Source: Methylobacterium oryzihabitans (lineage in GTDB: Bacteria > Pseudomonadota > Alphaproteobacteria > Rhizobiales > Beijerinckiaceae). Taken from it: 64,000 nt of DNA. The stretch is from contig NZ_SACP01000006.1 in assembly GCF_004004555.2 (NCBI RefSeq), positions 1 to 64,000 on the forward strand. The letters run 5' to 3'. The notes below the pieces were generated by a model, which did no database searches, was not told where the DNA came from, and saw only the letters and a program-made list of their open reading frames with translations. Each line of letters starts with the position of its first letter. Within the stretch, counting starts at the first letter, position 1. Below are positions 25,956 to 37,507 of this stretch, piece by piece. A program made the translations under genes and the position numbers.

Positions 25956-27650
25956 TCACGCCGCCCGGACGCTGTCGAGGAAGCGCGCCACCTCCTGGCT
26001 CAGATGCTCGGATTGCCGCGACAGCGCCGAGGCCGAATCGAGCACCTGGGCCGCGGCGGTCCCGGTCGCCTCCGCCGCCAGGGCGACGCCGCCGACGTTG
26101 CTCGTCACCGCGCCGGCACCGGTTGCCGCCTGGGCGACGTTGCGCACGATCTCCTGGGTCGCGGCGCCCTGCTCCTCGACCGCCGCCGCGATCGAGGCGG
26201 CGACGCCGCTGATCTCGCGGATGCGCGCACCGATGCCGCCGATCGCCGTCACCGCCTGACCGGTCGCCCCCTGGATCTGGGCGATCTGCCCGCCGATCTC
26301 CTCGGTCGCCCGGGTGGTCTGGGTGGCGAGTTCCTTGACCTCGGCGGCCACCACCGCGAAGCCGCGGCCCGCCTCTCCGGCCCGGGCCGCCTCGATGGTG
26401 GCGTTCAGCGCCAGCAGGTTGGTCTGGCTCGCGATGCCGGAGATCATCGTCGCCACGTCGCCGATCCGCGCCACGGTGGCGCTGAGCTGCTGCACCAGCC
26501 GCGCGGTCTGCTCGGCCTCGCCGACCGCCGCCTGGGCGAGGCCGGCCGAGCCGGAGACCTGCCGGCCGATCTCCTGGACCGAGCTGCCGAGCTGCTCGGC
26601 CGCCGCCGCCACCGTGCCGACATTGGCCGCGGCGTCCTCGGCGGCGGCCGCCGCCGCCGCCGATTGCCCGGCCGTCTCGGTCGCGGTCGCGGTCATCGAC
26701 CGGGCGGCGGCCTGCATCTCGCCGGCCCGGGCCGACACCGCCTCGACGACGCCGCTCACTGCCGCCTCGAAGCGGTCGGCCATCCGGCGCATGCCGGTCC
26801 GGCGCTGCTCCTCGGCGCCGAGCCGGGCCTCCGCGGTCTCGGCCTCCAGGGTGCGGGTGCGGATCAGGTTGTCGCGGAACACCTGCACCGCCCGCGCCAT
26901 CCGCCCGACCTCGTCGCGCCGCCCGGTGCCGGCGATCGGCGCCGCCTCGTCGCCGGCCGCCAGCCGCTCCATCGTGCGGGCGAGGGCGACCACCGGGCGG
27001 GCGACGCCGCCCTGGAGGATCAGCCAGGCCAGCAGCACCGCCGCGGCGGCGACGCCGAGCGCGACCGCCAGCGTGGTCCGCCGCCCCGTCTCGACCGCCG
27101 CCGCAGCGTCGGCGGTCGCCCGCCGGACGGTGGCGTCGGCCTCGGTGACGATCGCCGCCAGCAGCCGGCCGGCCTCGGCGAGGGCCGGATCGACCTGCTC
27201 GCGGGCGATCTTCAGCGCCTGATCCTGCTGGCTGCCGAAGGTCTTGGTGATGAGTTCGTCGGTGGCCTCGAAGGCGCGGTCGAACCGCGCCTGCACCGCC
27301 TCGCTGCGGGCCTGCGCCGCCGGCATCAGGGCGGTCAGCGCCTTCAGGTGGTCCGGCAGCGACGCGGCCATCGCCTTGGTCTGCTTCTCGAGGGCGTCGA
27401 GTTCCGACATCGAGCTCTCCGAGACGATGCGGTTGGCAATCGCCCCGTAGCGTGCGAGGTCGAGTTCGACCGTCATCGCCGCCTGCGCCGCCGCCACGTC
27501 GCGCTCGATCACGCCCGCGTAGGTGTCGGCGATCCGCGTCATCCGCGTCACCGCGAAGCCGCACAGGCAGGCCAGCGCCGCCAGGAGAAGGCCGACCGGC
27601 AGCGACGCCTTCACGAAGATCCGCATGTTGCTCAGGGCCAGCCGTCTCAC
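25956..27650 (-). CDS. Methyl-accepting chemotaxis protein with periplasmic sensor
   Basis: A 564-residue transmembrane chemoreceptor. The first membrane helix (about 14-34) and the second (about 190-213) bracket a helical periplasmic domain of about 155 residues of the four-helix-bundle kind. A HAMP domain follows (about 215-270, with [18 protein letters not shown]), then the signalling domain with the tip [35 protein letters not shown]. The GTG at 27650 has GAGAGG upstream; an ATG at 27626 is an alternative. No cheB/cheR pentapeptide is seen at the end (SVRAA). No other che or flagellar gene is nearby. Confidence 0.92.
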   Translation of the reverse strand: MRRLALSNMRIFVKASLPVGLLLAALACLCGFAVTRMTRIADTYAGVIERDVAAAQAAMTVELDLARYGAIANRIVSESSMSELDALEKQTKAMAASLPDHLKALTALMPAAQARSEAVQARFDRAFEATDELITKTFGSQQDQALKIAREQVDPALAEAGRLLAAIVTEADATVRRATADAAAAVETGRRTTLAVALGVAAAAVLLAWLILQGGVARPVVALARTMERLAAGDEAAPIAGTGRRDEVGRMARAVQVFRDNLIRTRTLEAETAEARLGAEEQRRTGMRRMADRFEAAVSGVVEAVSARAGEMQAAARSMTATATETAGQSAAAAAAAEDAAANVGTVAAAAEQLGSSVQEIGRQVSGSAGLAQAAVGEAEQTARLVQQLSATVARIGDVATMISGIASQTNLLALNATIEAARAGEAGRGFAVVAAEVKELATQTTRATEEIGGQIAQIQGATGQAVTAIGGIGARIREISGVAASIAAAVEEQGAATQEIVRNVAQAATGAGAVTSNVGGVALAAEATGTAAAQVLDSASALSRQSEHLSQEVARFLDSVRAA

Positions 27651-28123
27651 CGCACCTCTCCCTCGTTCCGGGTCCGTCCGGCTCGCACTCTGCTCGATCC
27701 ATGTCCCGCATCGGTCGAGAGGCTGCGCAAGCAGTCCGGACGGCGTCGCCCTACGCTATCCGGCCGGACCCGCGACAGCTTATCCTGGCGATCGTCTACG
27801 TTGCTTTAAGGGCGGGACGGTTCCGACCTGCGAGTGTCTCACGGAGATCGTCGTCTATTCTGTGAACGCTGCAGCATTCGATCGATCTTGCGGCGCGACG
27901 CAGCGGTGAGCGGAAGTCGTCGGCGTGTCGGAGGCGACGAGGTGTCACAACTTTTCGGATCAAAATGCAATCAAAGGTTGAGGTTCGACATCGATGACGT
28001 GCCGGATCCTCGGCGACCGGGCGCGCACGGCCGGAAGAGACCGCGCCTGTGCCCGGATCCGAGGCGGGCGGCCGGACTCGGAGCCGGTGGAGCGTGCCCG
28101 GCCGGTTGTCCGCCGGGCCGCGG
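27651..28123. other. 473-base gap upstream of the chemoreceptor gene
   Basis: No credible gene. On the minus strand it holds a hairpin with GCCCGGC / GCCGGGC arms just beyond the receiver-protein stop, and an AT-richer stretch around 27960-27985. The control region of the chemoreceptor must lie here. A sigma-28-like pair of boxes near 27780-27808 has the wrong spacing. Confidence 0.6.
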
Positions 28124-28933
28124 TCAGGCCGGTTCGCCCACGGCCCGGGCGCGCCTCGTGCGGTCGGCCTGGAGCGCGTTGATGAGGTAGGGGTGCCACA
28201 GCCCGAAGGCGGCGTGGATCGTCTGGTCCACGTCGATGAACTGGAACGGCTTGCTGAGGACGCCCGAGACGCCGAAGGCGCTCAGCCGCCGGGTCTGCCC
28301 CGCGAGGCCGACCCCCATCAGGATGAGCTTGATCCCGGGCCGGCGCGCCTCGATCTGGCAGGCGACCTCCAGGGCCGGGCAATCCGTCAGCCCGGTATCG
28401 ACGATCGCGAGGTCGAAGCTCTGGCCGGCGACGAGGTCGAGCGCCCGGCGTCCGCTCTCCGCCTCCACGATGCCGAACGAGAAATGGCTCTGGTCGAGCA
28501 GCCGCCGGATCACCGAGCGGGTCGCGCGGTTGGGGTCGACCACCAGCAGGTTCAGGGGGCGCCGGATCACCCGGGCCGCCGCCAGCACGTTGTGGATCTG
28601 CTGACCGGTCAGGGGCTTGATGAGCACGTCGTAGACCCCGAGCCGCGCCGCCGTGGTGTGCCAGTGCGGCGACAGCAGGTCCGAGAACAGCACCACGACC
28701 TTGCCCGCCCCGGCCTGCCGGCGCCACTCGGCGAGGGACGCGCCGTTCAGGCCCGGCAGCGTCACGTCGAGGAAGATCACGTCGGGCGGCGCGGCCAGGG
28801 CGCGCTCGAACGCGGGGCCGTCCCCGACCTCGGTCACGGCGGTGCCCGGGGCGTCGCTCCTGACCATGGCCGCCACGGATTGCCGCGACGCGCCGTCGGC
28901 TTCGGCGATCAGGACGGCCAGGGGATCGGTCAT
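28124..28933 (-). CDS. Double-receiver response regulator without output domain
   Basis: A 269-residue protein made of two receiver domains. The first (about 4-120) is complete: acidic pair in LIAEADG, phospho-acceptor Asp in IFLDVTLPGLNG, serine in VVLFSD and lysine in VLIKPL. The second (about 125-245) keeps the Asp in LAIVDTG and the lysine in VLSKPF, but has LMGVG where a Ser/Thr is expected. No DNA-binding or enzymatic domain follows. Such proteins act by protein contact, for example as phosphate sinks or on motility. ATG at 28933. Confidence 0.85.
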   Translation of the reverse strand: MTDPLAVLIAEADGASRQSVAAMVRSDAPGTAVTEVGDGPAFERALAAPPDVIFLDVTLPGLNGASLAEWRRQAGAGKVVVLFSDLLSPHWHTTAARLGVYDVLIKPLTGQQIHNVLAAARVIRRPLNLLVVDPNRATRSVIRRLLDQSHFSFGIVEAESGRRALDLVAGQSFDLAIVDTGLTDCPALEVACQIEARRPGIKLILMGVGLAGQTRRLSAFGVSGVLSKPFQFIDVDQTIHAAFGLWHPYLINALQADRTRRARAVGEPA

Positions 28934-29086
28934 GCGGCGGGTCTCGTTCGCGGCGGCGCACGGGTCATCCCGCCGTGATACGCCGTCTGCCCTTACGTTT
29001 CGTTGCCGTCTCGACGCAGAGACGCCGCGATCGTCTTGGGCGCCGCCGGTCTTCGACTGGTCTTTCCCAGGGGCAGGCGCCGCGCC

Positions 29087-29719
29087 TCAGCGCGGGACCG
29101 CGTTCGGGTCGGCGTTGAGCGGCAACGGGCCGTCGTTGGTCGGGAAGAAGCGCCGCGACGGCGACTGGCGCGGCTGGACCGGCGTGCCGCGCAGCGGCGC
29201 CACATCGACCTGTCCCTCGCGGTTGACCGTGCGGGCCGGGCGGGTGTCCTCGCCGCGCTGGGCCTGCTCCCGGCGCCTGCGCTCGGGCTTGGCCGCCACC
29301 GGCGCGTCCTCCTGCTCCTTCGGCTCCGCCACGATGTCGGTGCCGCCTTTGCAGTCGACCAGCCAGACGTCGTAGATCGGGTGCTCGATCGCGTGCAGGC
29401 CCGGGCTCGACGCGAACATCCAGCCGGTGAAGATGCGCCGGTACTTGTTTTCCAGCGTGACCTCGTCGACCTCCAGGAAGGCGGTGGTCTTGGCGCTCTC
29501 GGTCGGCGGCCGGGTGTAGCAGACCCGCGGCGTCATCTGGAGCGCGCCGAACTGCACGGTCTCGTCCACCGCGACCTCGAACGACACGATGCGCCCGGTG
29601 ATCTTGTCGAGGCCGGAGAACACCGCGGTCGGGTTGCGGATCTTGTCGGCGAGCGCCGCCGTCGAGGCGACGCAGAGGGCGGCGAGAAGGCCGGCGCGCG
29701 CGGCGGTACGGACGGTCAT
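29087..29719 (-). CDS. Secreted DUF2155 domain protein
   Basis: A 210-residue protein with a signal peptide (about 1-25, ending ASTAALA). The DUF2155 core covers about 25-125: LDKITGRIVSFEVAVDE, FGALQMTPRVCYTRPP, the FTGWMFASSPGLHAIEHP segment and YDVWLVDCKG. The rest is a charged and Pro-rich tail. The family is common in alphaproteobacteria and often sits near lipid or division genes; function unknown. The ATG at 29719 was chosen because the signal peptide follows at once. Confidence 0.85.
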   Translation of the reverse strand: MTVRTAARAGLLAALCVASTAALADKIRNPTAVFSGLDKITGRIVSFEVAVDETVQFGALQMTPRVCYTRPPTESAKTTAFLEVDEVTLENKYRRIFTGWMFASSPGLHAIEHPIYDVWLVDCKGGTDIVAEPKEQEDAPVAAKPERRRREQAQRGEDTRPARTVNREGQVDVAPLRGTPVQPRQSPSRRFFPTNDGPLPLNADPNAVPR

Positions 29720-30236
29720 GCGGCTCGGCCCAACCCTCGGAGCAGTCACGGGACTCGCCGTAGAACCAACAAGGGTGGTGGAAAAAGGGCGGAGTTCAAG
29801 GCCATCACCCGAAGACCCCGATTCCGGCTGTGTCGCCCGGCCTCCGTCGTCGGCGGAAGGATTTTTCGAGCACGACGTTCAAGGGGGAGACGGAATCCGG
29901 ACGATCACTTCCGGATGCCGTCTTCCCAGCCTGCGCGGCGCATGAGCGAAGCCGGAATCCGCATCGCGAAGCGATTGCTCAGCAGTCGCCACGATCCCGA
30001 AGGGATCGCCGGGCGATCAATCGGATTTCGTATGACCATCAGCCTCGCGCCGACCGCGGACGGTCGCGTCGCCCCCGGGCGACCGTTGCGGAATCCGTGC
30101 CGGGGTTTCGGGAAACCGCCGAGGGCGCGGTGCCGTGCCCACGCCCTTCCGCCGCCCGATCCGACCGTGCTACAGACCCGGGCGCACAGTGGCGGCGTCC
30201 TCCCTGCCGCTCCGAGGGAGAGGCCGGCTGCGACCC
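29720..30236. other. 517-base gap holding repeat family B
   Basis: No gene. The left part (29720-29890) is the upstream region of the DUF2155 gene. The middle is repeat family B copy 2 (29891-30036). The right part (30037-30236) shows no clear promoter for the PIN gene. Confidence 0.65.
29891..30036 (+). repeat. Dispersed repeat family B, copy 2
   Basis: It contains GGAATCCGGACGATCACTTCC, then GCGCGGCGCATGAGCGAAGC, GCATCGCGAAGCGATTGCTC, a short local duplication around CGATCCCGAAGGGATCG, and GCGATCAATCGGATTTCG TATGA at the end. The layout matches copy 3 at 44441-44590. Confidence 0.82.
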
Positions 30237-30674
30237 ATGTACCTCATCGACACCTCGCTCGTGTCCCTGTTCGATCCGCAGGAGCGCGCCGCCGCCTCGG
30301 ACGTGATCGCCTGGATGGAGCGGCACGACCGCCTGCTGGTCCTCAGCGCCATCACCCTCATGGAACTGGAGCGCGGCCTCATGGCGCTGCGCCGCGCGGG
30401 GGCGGAACCGCGGGCCCTGGCGATCGAGGCTCTGCGCGACGCGCTGCTGCGCGATTTCGGCCCGCGACTGGTGCCGGTCGATGCGGAGGTGGCGCTGATC
30501 GCCGCCCGCCTCGCCGAGATGCCGGAGGCCGCCCCGCTGCCGGCGCTGCTCGTCGCCGCCACCGCGCGGGCCCGCGGCCTGACCGTGCTGACCCGCGACC
30601 CCGACCGCTTCGCGGCGACCGGCGTCGCGGCCCTCAACCCCCTCGCCGGCCTGCCGCCGGACGTCGGGGGCTAA
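30237..30674 (+). CDS. Orphan PIN-domain protein (VapC-like), one active-site Asp missing
   Basis: A 145-residue PIN domain. The first acidic residue is in MYLIDTS (Asp5) and the second in LSAITLMELERG (Glu43). The third is normally Asp before the ALIAATA helix, but here the matching residue is Ala103 in LPALLVAATA. TRDPDRF supplies the last acidic positions. PIN toxins cut RNA with a four-acid site, so loss of one suggests a weakened or inactive enzyme. No antitoxin gene precedes it; repeat family B ends 200 bases upstream. ATG at 30237. Confidence 0.75.
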   Translation: MYLIDTSLVSLFDPQERAAASDVIAWMERHDRLLVLSAITLMELERGLMALRRAGAEPRALAIEALRDALLRDFGPRLVPVDAEVALIAARLAEMPEAAPLPALLVAATARARGLTVLTRDPDRFAATGVAALNPLAGLPPDVGG

Positions 30675-30727
30675 GCGGCCTTGCGTCGGCAAGCCAACGC
30701 TTCGTCCGCTTAGGTCTCTGTTTTGCC

Positions 30728-30772
30728 GCAGATTTTTGTCGCAAAACCGGCAACCACTCTTGCGAAATCTGC
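30728..30772. terminator. Inverted repeat between convergent PIN and GNAT genes
   Basis: GCAGATTT (30728-30735) pairs with AAATCTGC (30765-30772), and CGCAA (30740-30744) with TTGCG (30760-30764), leaving a 4-base bulge. Runs of T occur in the plus-strand arm. It may end transcripts from both sides. Confidence 0.45.
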
Positions 30773-31327
30773 TTAGCGCCCCGCCGTCATCGCCAGGACG
30801 GCGTCGAACAGGCCGTTCCAGCCCTCGTGCCACAGCGACAGCATCGTGGCGGGCGCGAGCGCCAGCACCGCGTGGGTCTCGCGCCCGGCGTTGCGCAACT
30901 CGGCGCCGAGCCCGCGCGCCAGCGCCCGCATCGGCCGGTTGCCGGGCAGCACCCGCATGTGGAGCCGGCGCACCCCGGCATTGCGCCCGGCCTCGGCGAC
31001 GCGCCGGCCGAGCGCGGTGCCGAGGCCGCGGCCGCGGAACGGCGCCTCGATCGTGAAGGCGGCCTCGGCCTCGGGGCCGAGACGGGCGCCGCCGGCCGGC
31101 CGCAACTCGCCGAGACCCCGCAGGGTCCCGCCCGCGAAGGCGCCGTAGACGAGTCCCGCGCCGGTCAGCGACCGGGCGGCGTAGGCGGCGGCGCCGTCGT
31201 CGCTCACGGCGCCGAAGAAGCGCTGGAAGCGGCTCGCGCCGTCGAGGCGGCGGAAATGCGCCTGGACCGCCTCGCGATCGCTCGGCCACAGGCGTCGGAT
31301 GACGCAGTCGGGATTCGAGTCGGACAT
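30773..31327 (-). CDS. GNAT-family N-acetyltransferase
   Basis: A 184-residue acetyltransferase fold. The acetyl-CoA loop is visible as APFRGRGLGTALGRRVAEAG (about 115-135), with beta strands GLVYGAFAGG and RRLHMRVLPGN around it. The opening VIRRLWPSDREAVQAHFRRLDGASRFQRFF resembles the GNAT domain found with CoA-ligase-type enzymes and in stress proteins. The ATG at 31327 was chosen over a distant upstream start with unrelated composition. Substrate unknown. Confidence 0.8.
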   Translation of the reverse strand: MSDSNPDCVIRRLWPSDREAVQAHFRRLDGASRFQRFFGAVSDDGAAAYAARSLTGAGLVYGAFAGGTLRGLGELRPAGGARLGPEAEAAFTIEAPFRGRGLGTALGRRVAEAGRNAGVRRLHMRVLPGNRPMRALARGLGAELRNAGRETHAVLALAPATMLSLWHEGWNGLFDAVLAMTAGR

Positions 31328-31568
31328 GGTGTCGGCTCCGTTCTTGTTGTCGTTCGGCCGTCCCTGGTCCCTTCCTCCGCCCCCGGCCGGCGTCGCGGCG
31401 CCGGCGGCGTCCGGCCGGTTCTCCGGCTCCGTGACGCGGATGGTGCAATGCAGCAGGGCGCGGCACCGTTCCGCCGGGCGGGCGGGCGGCGGTCCTGCCG
31501 CGGGCGCATGCGCCGGCCCCATTGTCACCGCATTGCCCGCGGCGGGGCCTCGGGCTAAGCCGTCCCCC

Positions 31569-32774
31569 GTGACCCACAGCCCTGCTCCCGGGCGACCCGG
31601 CTCCGGCCCGGTCGCCGCCCGCTACGACGCCCTGGTGGCCTCCGGCGCGATCGAGCGCGACCCGGCCCAGATCGTCCTGGTGGAGCGCCTCGACGCCCTG
31701 CTGGACGAGCTCGCCCGCGTGCCCCCGCCGGCGAAGCCCGGCATGCTCGGCCGGCTGTTCGGACGCCGGCCCGAGCCGGCGGCGGCGCCGCGCGGCCTCT
31801 ACGTCTGGGGCCTCGTCGGCCGCGGCAAGACGATGCTGATGGACCTCTTCCACGAGGCGGCACCGGAGCCCAAGCGCCGGGTCCACTTCCACGCCTTCAT
31901 GGGCGACGTGCACGAGCGCATCCACCGCCACCGGCAGGCGGTGAAGCAGGGCACCGCCAGGGGCGACGACCCGATCGCGCCGGTTGCGGAGGCGCTCGCC
32001 GACGAGACCCGGCTCCTGTGCTTCGACGAGTTCACGGTGACCGACATCGCCGACGCGATGCTGCTCGGGCGCCTGTTCACCGCCCTGTTCGCGCACGGGG
32101 TCGTGGTGGTGGCGACCTCGAACGTCGAGCCCGACCGGCTCTACGAGGGCGGCCTGAACCGGGCGCTGTTCCTGCCGTTCATCGACCTGCTCAAGCAGCG
32201 CGTCGAGGTGGTGCGGCTCGATTCCCGCACCGATTTCCGTCTCGAGAAGCTCGGCGGCTCCCCGGTCTACCACGTGCCGGCCGACGCCGCTTCCGCGCAG
32301 GCCCTCGACCGCGCCTTCCTGGCGCTGACCGGCGAGCGGCGGGGCCGGCCGGCGGCGATCGCCGTCAAGGGCCACGAGGTGTCGATCCCCGAGGCGGCCG
32401 GCGGCACGGCGCGGTTCACCTTCGCCGACCTCTGCGCCCGGCCGCTGGGTGCCGCCGACTACCTCGCCCTGGCCGAGCGGTTCCACACCGTGATCGTCGA
32501 GGGCATCCCGGTGATGGACCTGCCCCAGCGCAACGAGGCCAAGCGGTTCATCACCCTGATCGACGCGCTCTACGACGCCCGTGTCAAGCTGCTCGCCTCG
32601 GCCGCCGCCGAGCCGACCGCGCTCTACGCCGCCGAGACCGGCCGCGAGGCGTTCGAGTTCGAGCGCACGGTGTCGCGGCTGATCGAGATGCGGTCCGAGG
32701 AGTACCTCGCCCTGCCGCACGGGCGGCCGGATTCCGAGGCGTCGGGCAGCACGACCGGGCTGGTCGAGACCTGA
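31569..32774 (+). CDS. zapE: AFG1-like ATPase, cell-division protein ZapE
   Basis: A 401-residue ATPase. Walker A is in VWGLVGRGKTMLMDLF (about residues 78-93) and Walker B in RLLCFDEFTVTDIADAML. The family segments HFHAFMGDVHERIH, VVVATSNVEPDRLYEGGLNR and IPVMDLPQRNEAKRFITLID are present. ZapE-type proteins act at the division ring in E. coli; the mitochondrial relatives handle membrane-protein turnover. In alphaproteobacteria it often neighbours mdh, as it does here. GTG start at 31569 with no strong ribosome-binding site. Confidence 0.92.
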   Translation: MTHSPAPGRPGSGPVAARYDALVASGAIERDPAQIVLVERLDALLDELARVPPPAKPGMLGRLFGRRPEPAAAPRGLYVWGLVGRGKTMLMDLFHEAAPEPKRRVHFHAFMGDVHERIHRHRQAVKQGTARGDDPIAPVAEALADETRLLCFDEFTVTDIADAMLLGRLFTALFAHGVVVVATSNVEPDRLYEGGLNRALFLPFIDLLKQRVEVVRLDSRTDFRLEKLGGSPVYHVPADAASAQALDRAFLALTGERRGRPAAIAVKGHEVSIPEAAGGTARFTFADLCARPLGAADYLALAERFHTVIVEGIPVMDLPQRNEAKRFITLIDALYDARVKLLASAAAEPTALYAAETGREAFEFERTVSRLIEMRSEEYLALPHGRPDSEASGSTTGLVET

Positions 32775-32863
32775 CGCGCGGCCTCCGGGGCTTCTCGCCC
32801 CCGGTCCGGCCCGGTAACGTCGGGCTTCCCGGCCGCTTCCGGCCCCGGCAGCCCCGTTCGTCC

Positions 32864-33553
32864 ATGACCCGCAGCCGCCCCGGCGCCCAGACCCGCGACG
32901 AGCCGGCCGCCCCGGAGGGCGGTCCGCCCTCCGTCGGGGCCGCGGCCCGGGCGCGGTCGGCTCCGCCGTCGGCCGATGCCCGGCTGCTCGCCATCGCGGC
33001 CGAGCACCTGCGCCGCCTCGGGCACCGGGGGGTGACGGTGGTGGGCGTGGCGGCCGAGGCCGGCATGACCCACGCCAACGTCTACCGCTACTTCCCCTCG
33101 AAGGTCGCGCTGGTCGATGCGGTCGCCGGGCGCTGGCTGCGGGAGGTCGAGGCGGAACTCGCCGTCATCGCCGACGCGCCCGACCCGGCCGACGACAAGC
33201 TGGAGCGGCTGCTGCTCGCGCTCGCCGCGCTCCAGCGCGACGCGCTGCTCCACGATCCCAACCTGTTCGCGGTCCATCTCGACGCCACGGTCGAGTCGCG
33301 GCCGATCGCCCGGCGCCACCGCGGGCGGCTGCGGGTGCTGGTCGAGCGGGTGATCGAGGAGGGGCTCAATGCCGGCGCCTTCTCGCTGCGCGACCGCGAG
33401 CGGGCGCTGGCCTTCATCTTCGACGCCAGCCACCGCTTCATCCACCCGGCCTCGATCCAGCTCGACGCCGAGATCCCGCGCGACCTCATCGACCTGCGGC
33501 TCGGGGCGGTGATCCGGGTGCTGCTGCGGGCGCTTCGCACCGGTGTGCTCTGA
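32864..33553 (+). CDS. TetR-family transcriptional regulator
   Basis: A 229-residue regulator. A disordered lead of about 40 residues is followed by the helix-turn-helix (about 42-90) with GVTVVGVAAEAGMTHANVYRYFPSK, then a ligand-binding helical domain ending in a YcdC-like arrangement. ATG at 32864, 89 bases after zapE. It could control zapE's neighbours or a distant target; nothing in the sequence says which. Confidence 0.88.
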   Translation: MTRSRPGAQTRDEPAAPEGGPPSVGAAARARSAPPSADARLLAIAAEHLRRLGHRGVTVVGVAAEAGMTHANVYRYFPSKVALVDAVAGRWLREVEAELAVIADAPDPADDKLERLLLALAALQRDALLHDPNLFAVHLDATVESRPIARRHRGRLRVLVERVIEEGLNAGAFSLRDRERALAFIFDASHRFIHPASIQLDAEIPRDLIDLRLGAVIRVLLRALRTGVL

Positions 33554-33562
33554 GGCGGGTGA

Positions 33563-34768
<1,206 letters not shown>

Positions 34769-34858
34769 CCGGCCCCGCGGGCGCGGCCGAGGGCCTGTCG
34801 ACAGGCCCCGCCGCGCCCGCTCCGTGCCCGACGCCCCGCCTTCACCAGGAAGCCACCC

Positions 34859-36058
<1,200 letters not shown>

Positions 36059-36061
36059 CCG

Positions 36062-36418
36062 TTGATCTGGGTTGCGCTCCTGTCCTTGATGCCGACGGTC
36101 GTATTGGCTGGAATCCCCCTAGTGATCGGGATCTGGCTGTCCAGGCGGTTCGGCTTCTATCTCGGATGCGCATCCCTCCTCCTGGTAGCTGCAGTCGTGA
36201 TGATCGCAATATCGGATCTAATCTACTGCTCAAACGCTCAAGTTGTGAGTTGGGAAAACGATAACTACCCGATTTACGACCGAGAGTGCGGTCCAGGCGG
36301 CTTGTTCGTCGTTCTCGTTTTAATCGTGGGCGCGCCGGTCGTTGTCGCTCTCAGCGTTGTCCTGATGAAGCTGCGACCTCAAATCGCAAAGCGCCCGCTA
36401 ACTCCACGGAGTCCCTGA
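36062..36418 (+). CDS. Low-G+C membrane ORF inserted between sucC and sucD
   Basis: A 118-residue frame starting with TTG at 36062 (or ATG at 36089), three bases after the sucC stop and ending four bases before the sucD ATG. Three strongly hydrophobic segments are seen (about 3-23, 33-51 and 80-101), with a Cys/Asn-rich loop ([20 protein letters not shown]) between the second and third. By my count 36121-36420 is about 55% G+C, against roughly 70% in sucD. No family recognised and no ribosome-binding site seen. It is open for its full length in a tight operon, so it is probably expressed, and it looks recently acquired. Confidence 0.55.
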   Translation: MIWVALLSLMPTVVLAGIPLVIGIWLSRRFGFYLGCASLLLVAAVVMIAISDLIYCSNAQVVSWENDNYPIYDRECGPGGLFVVLVLIVGAPVVVALSVVLMKLRPQIAKRPLTPRSP

Positions 36419-36422
36419 CAGC

Positions 36423-37307
36423 ATGTCCATCCTCATCGACAAGAACACCAAGGTCATCTGCCAGGGCTTCACCGGCAAGAACGGGACCTTCCATTCCGAA
36501 CAGGCGATCGCCTACGGCACCAAGATGGTCGGCGGCACCTCGCCGGGGAAGGGCGGCTCGACCCATCTCGGCCTGCCGGTCTTCGACACCGTGAAGGAGG
36601 CCCGCGAGGCCACCGGCGCCGACGCCTCGGTGGTCTACGTGCCGCCGCCGGGCGCCGCCGACGCGATCTGCGAGGCGATCGACGCCGAGATCCCGCTGAT
36701 CGTCTGCATCACGGAAGGGATTCCCGTTCTCGACATGGTGCGGGTCAAGCGCTCGCTCGAAGGCTCGAAGTCGCGGCTGATCGGCCCGAACTGCCCGGGC
36801 ATCGTCACGGCGGGCGAGTCGAAGATCGGCATCATGCCGGCCAACATCTTCAAGCCCGGCTCGGTCGGCATCGTGTCGCGCTCCGGCACCCTGACCTACG
36901 AGGCGGTGTTCCAGACCACCAACGAGGGCCTCGGCCAGACCACCGCGGTCGGCATCGGCGGTGACCCGGTCAAGGGCACCGAGTTCATCGCGATGCTCGA
37001 ACTGTTCCTGGCCGACGACAGGACCGAGTCGATCGTGATGATCGGCGAGATCGGCGGCTCGGCCGAGGAAGAGGCGGCGCAGTTCATCGCCGACGAGGCC
37101 AAGCGCGGCCGCAAGAAGCCGATGGTCGGCTTCATCGCCGGCCGCACGGCGCCCCCCGGCCGCCGCATGGGCCATGCCGGCGCGATCATCTCGGGCGGCA
37201 AGGGCGGCGCCGAGGACAAGATCGCCGCGATGGAAGCCGCCGGCATCAAGGTTTCGCCGTCGCCGGCCCGCCTCGGCAAGACCCTGGTGGAAGTCCTGCG
37301 GGGCTGA
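36423..37307 (+). CDS. sucD: Succinyl-CoA synthetase alpha subunit
   Basis: A 294-residue subunit that carries the phosphohistidine. The CoA-binding region shows [19 protein letters not shown] and [14 protein letters not shown]. The ligase domain has GPNCPGIVT and the active His in [17 protein letters not shown]. Length and motifs are standard. It starts only 4 bases after the inserted membrane ORF. Confidence 0.97.
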   Translation: MSILIDKNTKVICQGFTGKNGTFHSEQAIAYGTKMVGGTSPGKGGSTHLGLPVFDTVKEAREATGADASVVYVPPPGAADAICEAIDAEIPLIVCITEGIPVLDMVRVKRSLEGSKSRLIGPNCPGIVTAGESKIGIMPANIFKPGSVGIVSRSGTLTYEAVFQTTNEGLGQTTAVGIGGDPVKGTEFIAMLELFLADDRTESIVMIGEIGGSAEEEAAQFIADEAKRGRKKPMVGFIAGRTAPPGRRMGHAGAIISGGKGGAEDKIAAMEAAGIKVSPSPARLGKTLVEVLRG

Positions 37308-37507
37308 GGCCCCGAGGAAACCAGCAACGCTTTCTGCACCCGGTGCATGGCAGACCGCCCGGCACCGGACGGGCCCCGACCCCAGATGAGGGGCCCGACA
37401 GCGACGAATCCGGCGCCCGGACTGCCTGGGCGCCTCCATCCCCCGGCGAGAGGGCGGTCCGACCCCCCTTACGTCCTCCCGGGCAGGAAACCGCGGATAG
37501 ACACGCC

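Noticed and set aside
27780..27808. Sigma-28-like promoter (TAAAG ... GCC..GATAA) for the transmembrane chemoreceptor
   Set aside because: The spacing between boxes is two bases too long and no other flagellar gene is near.
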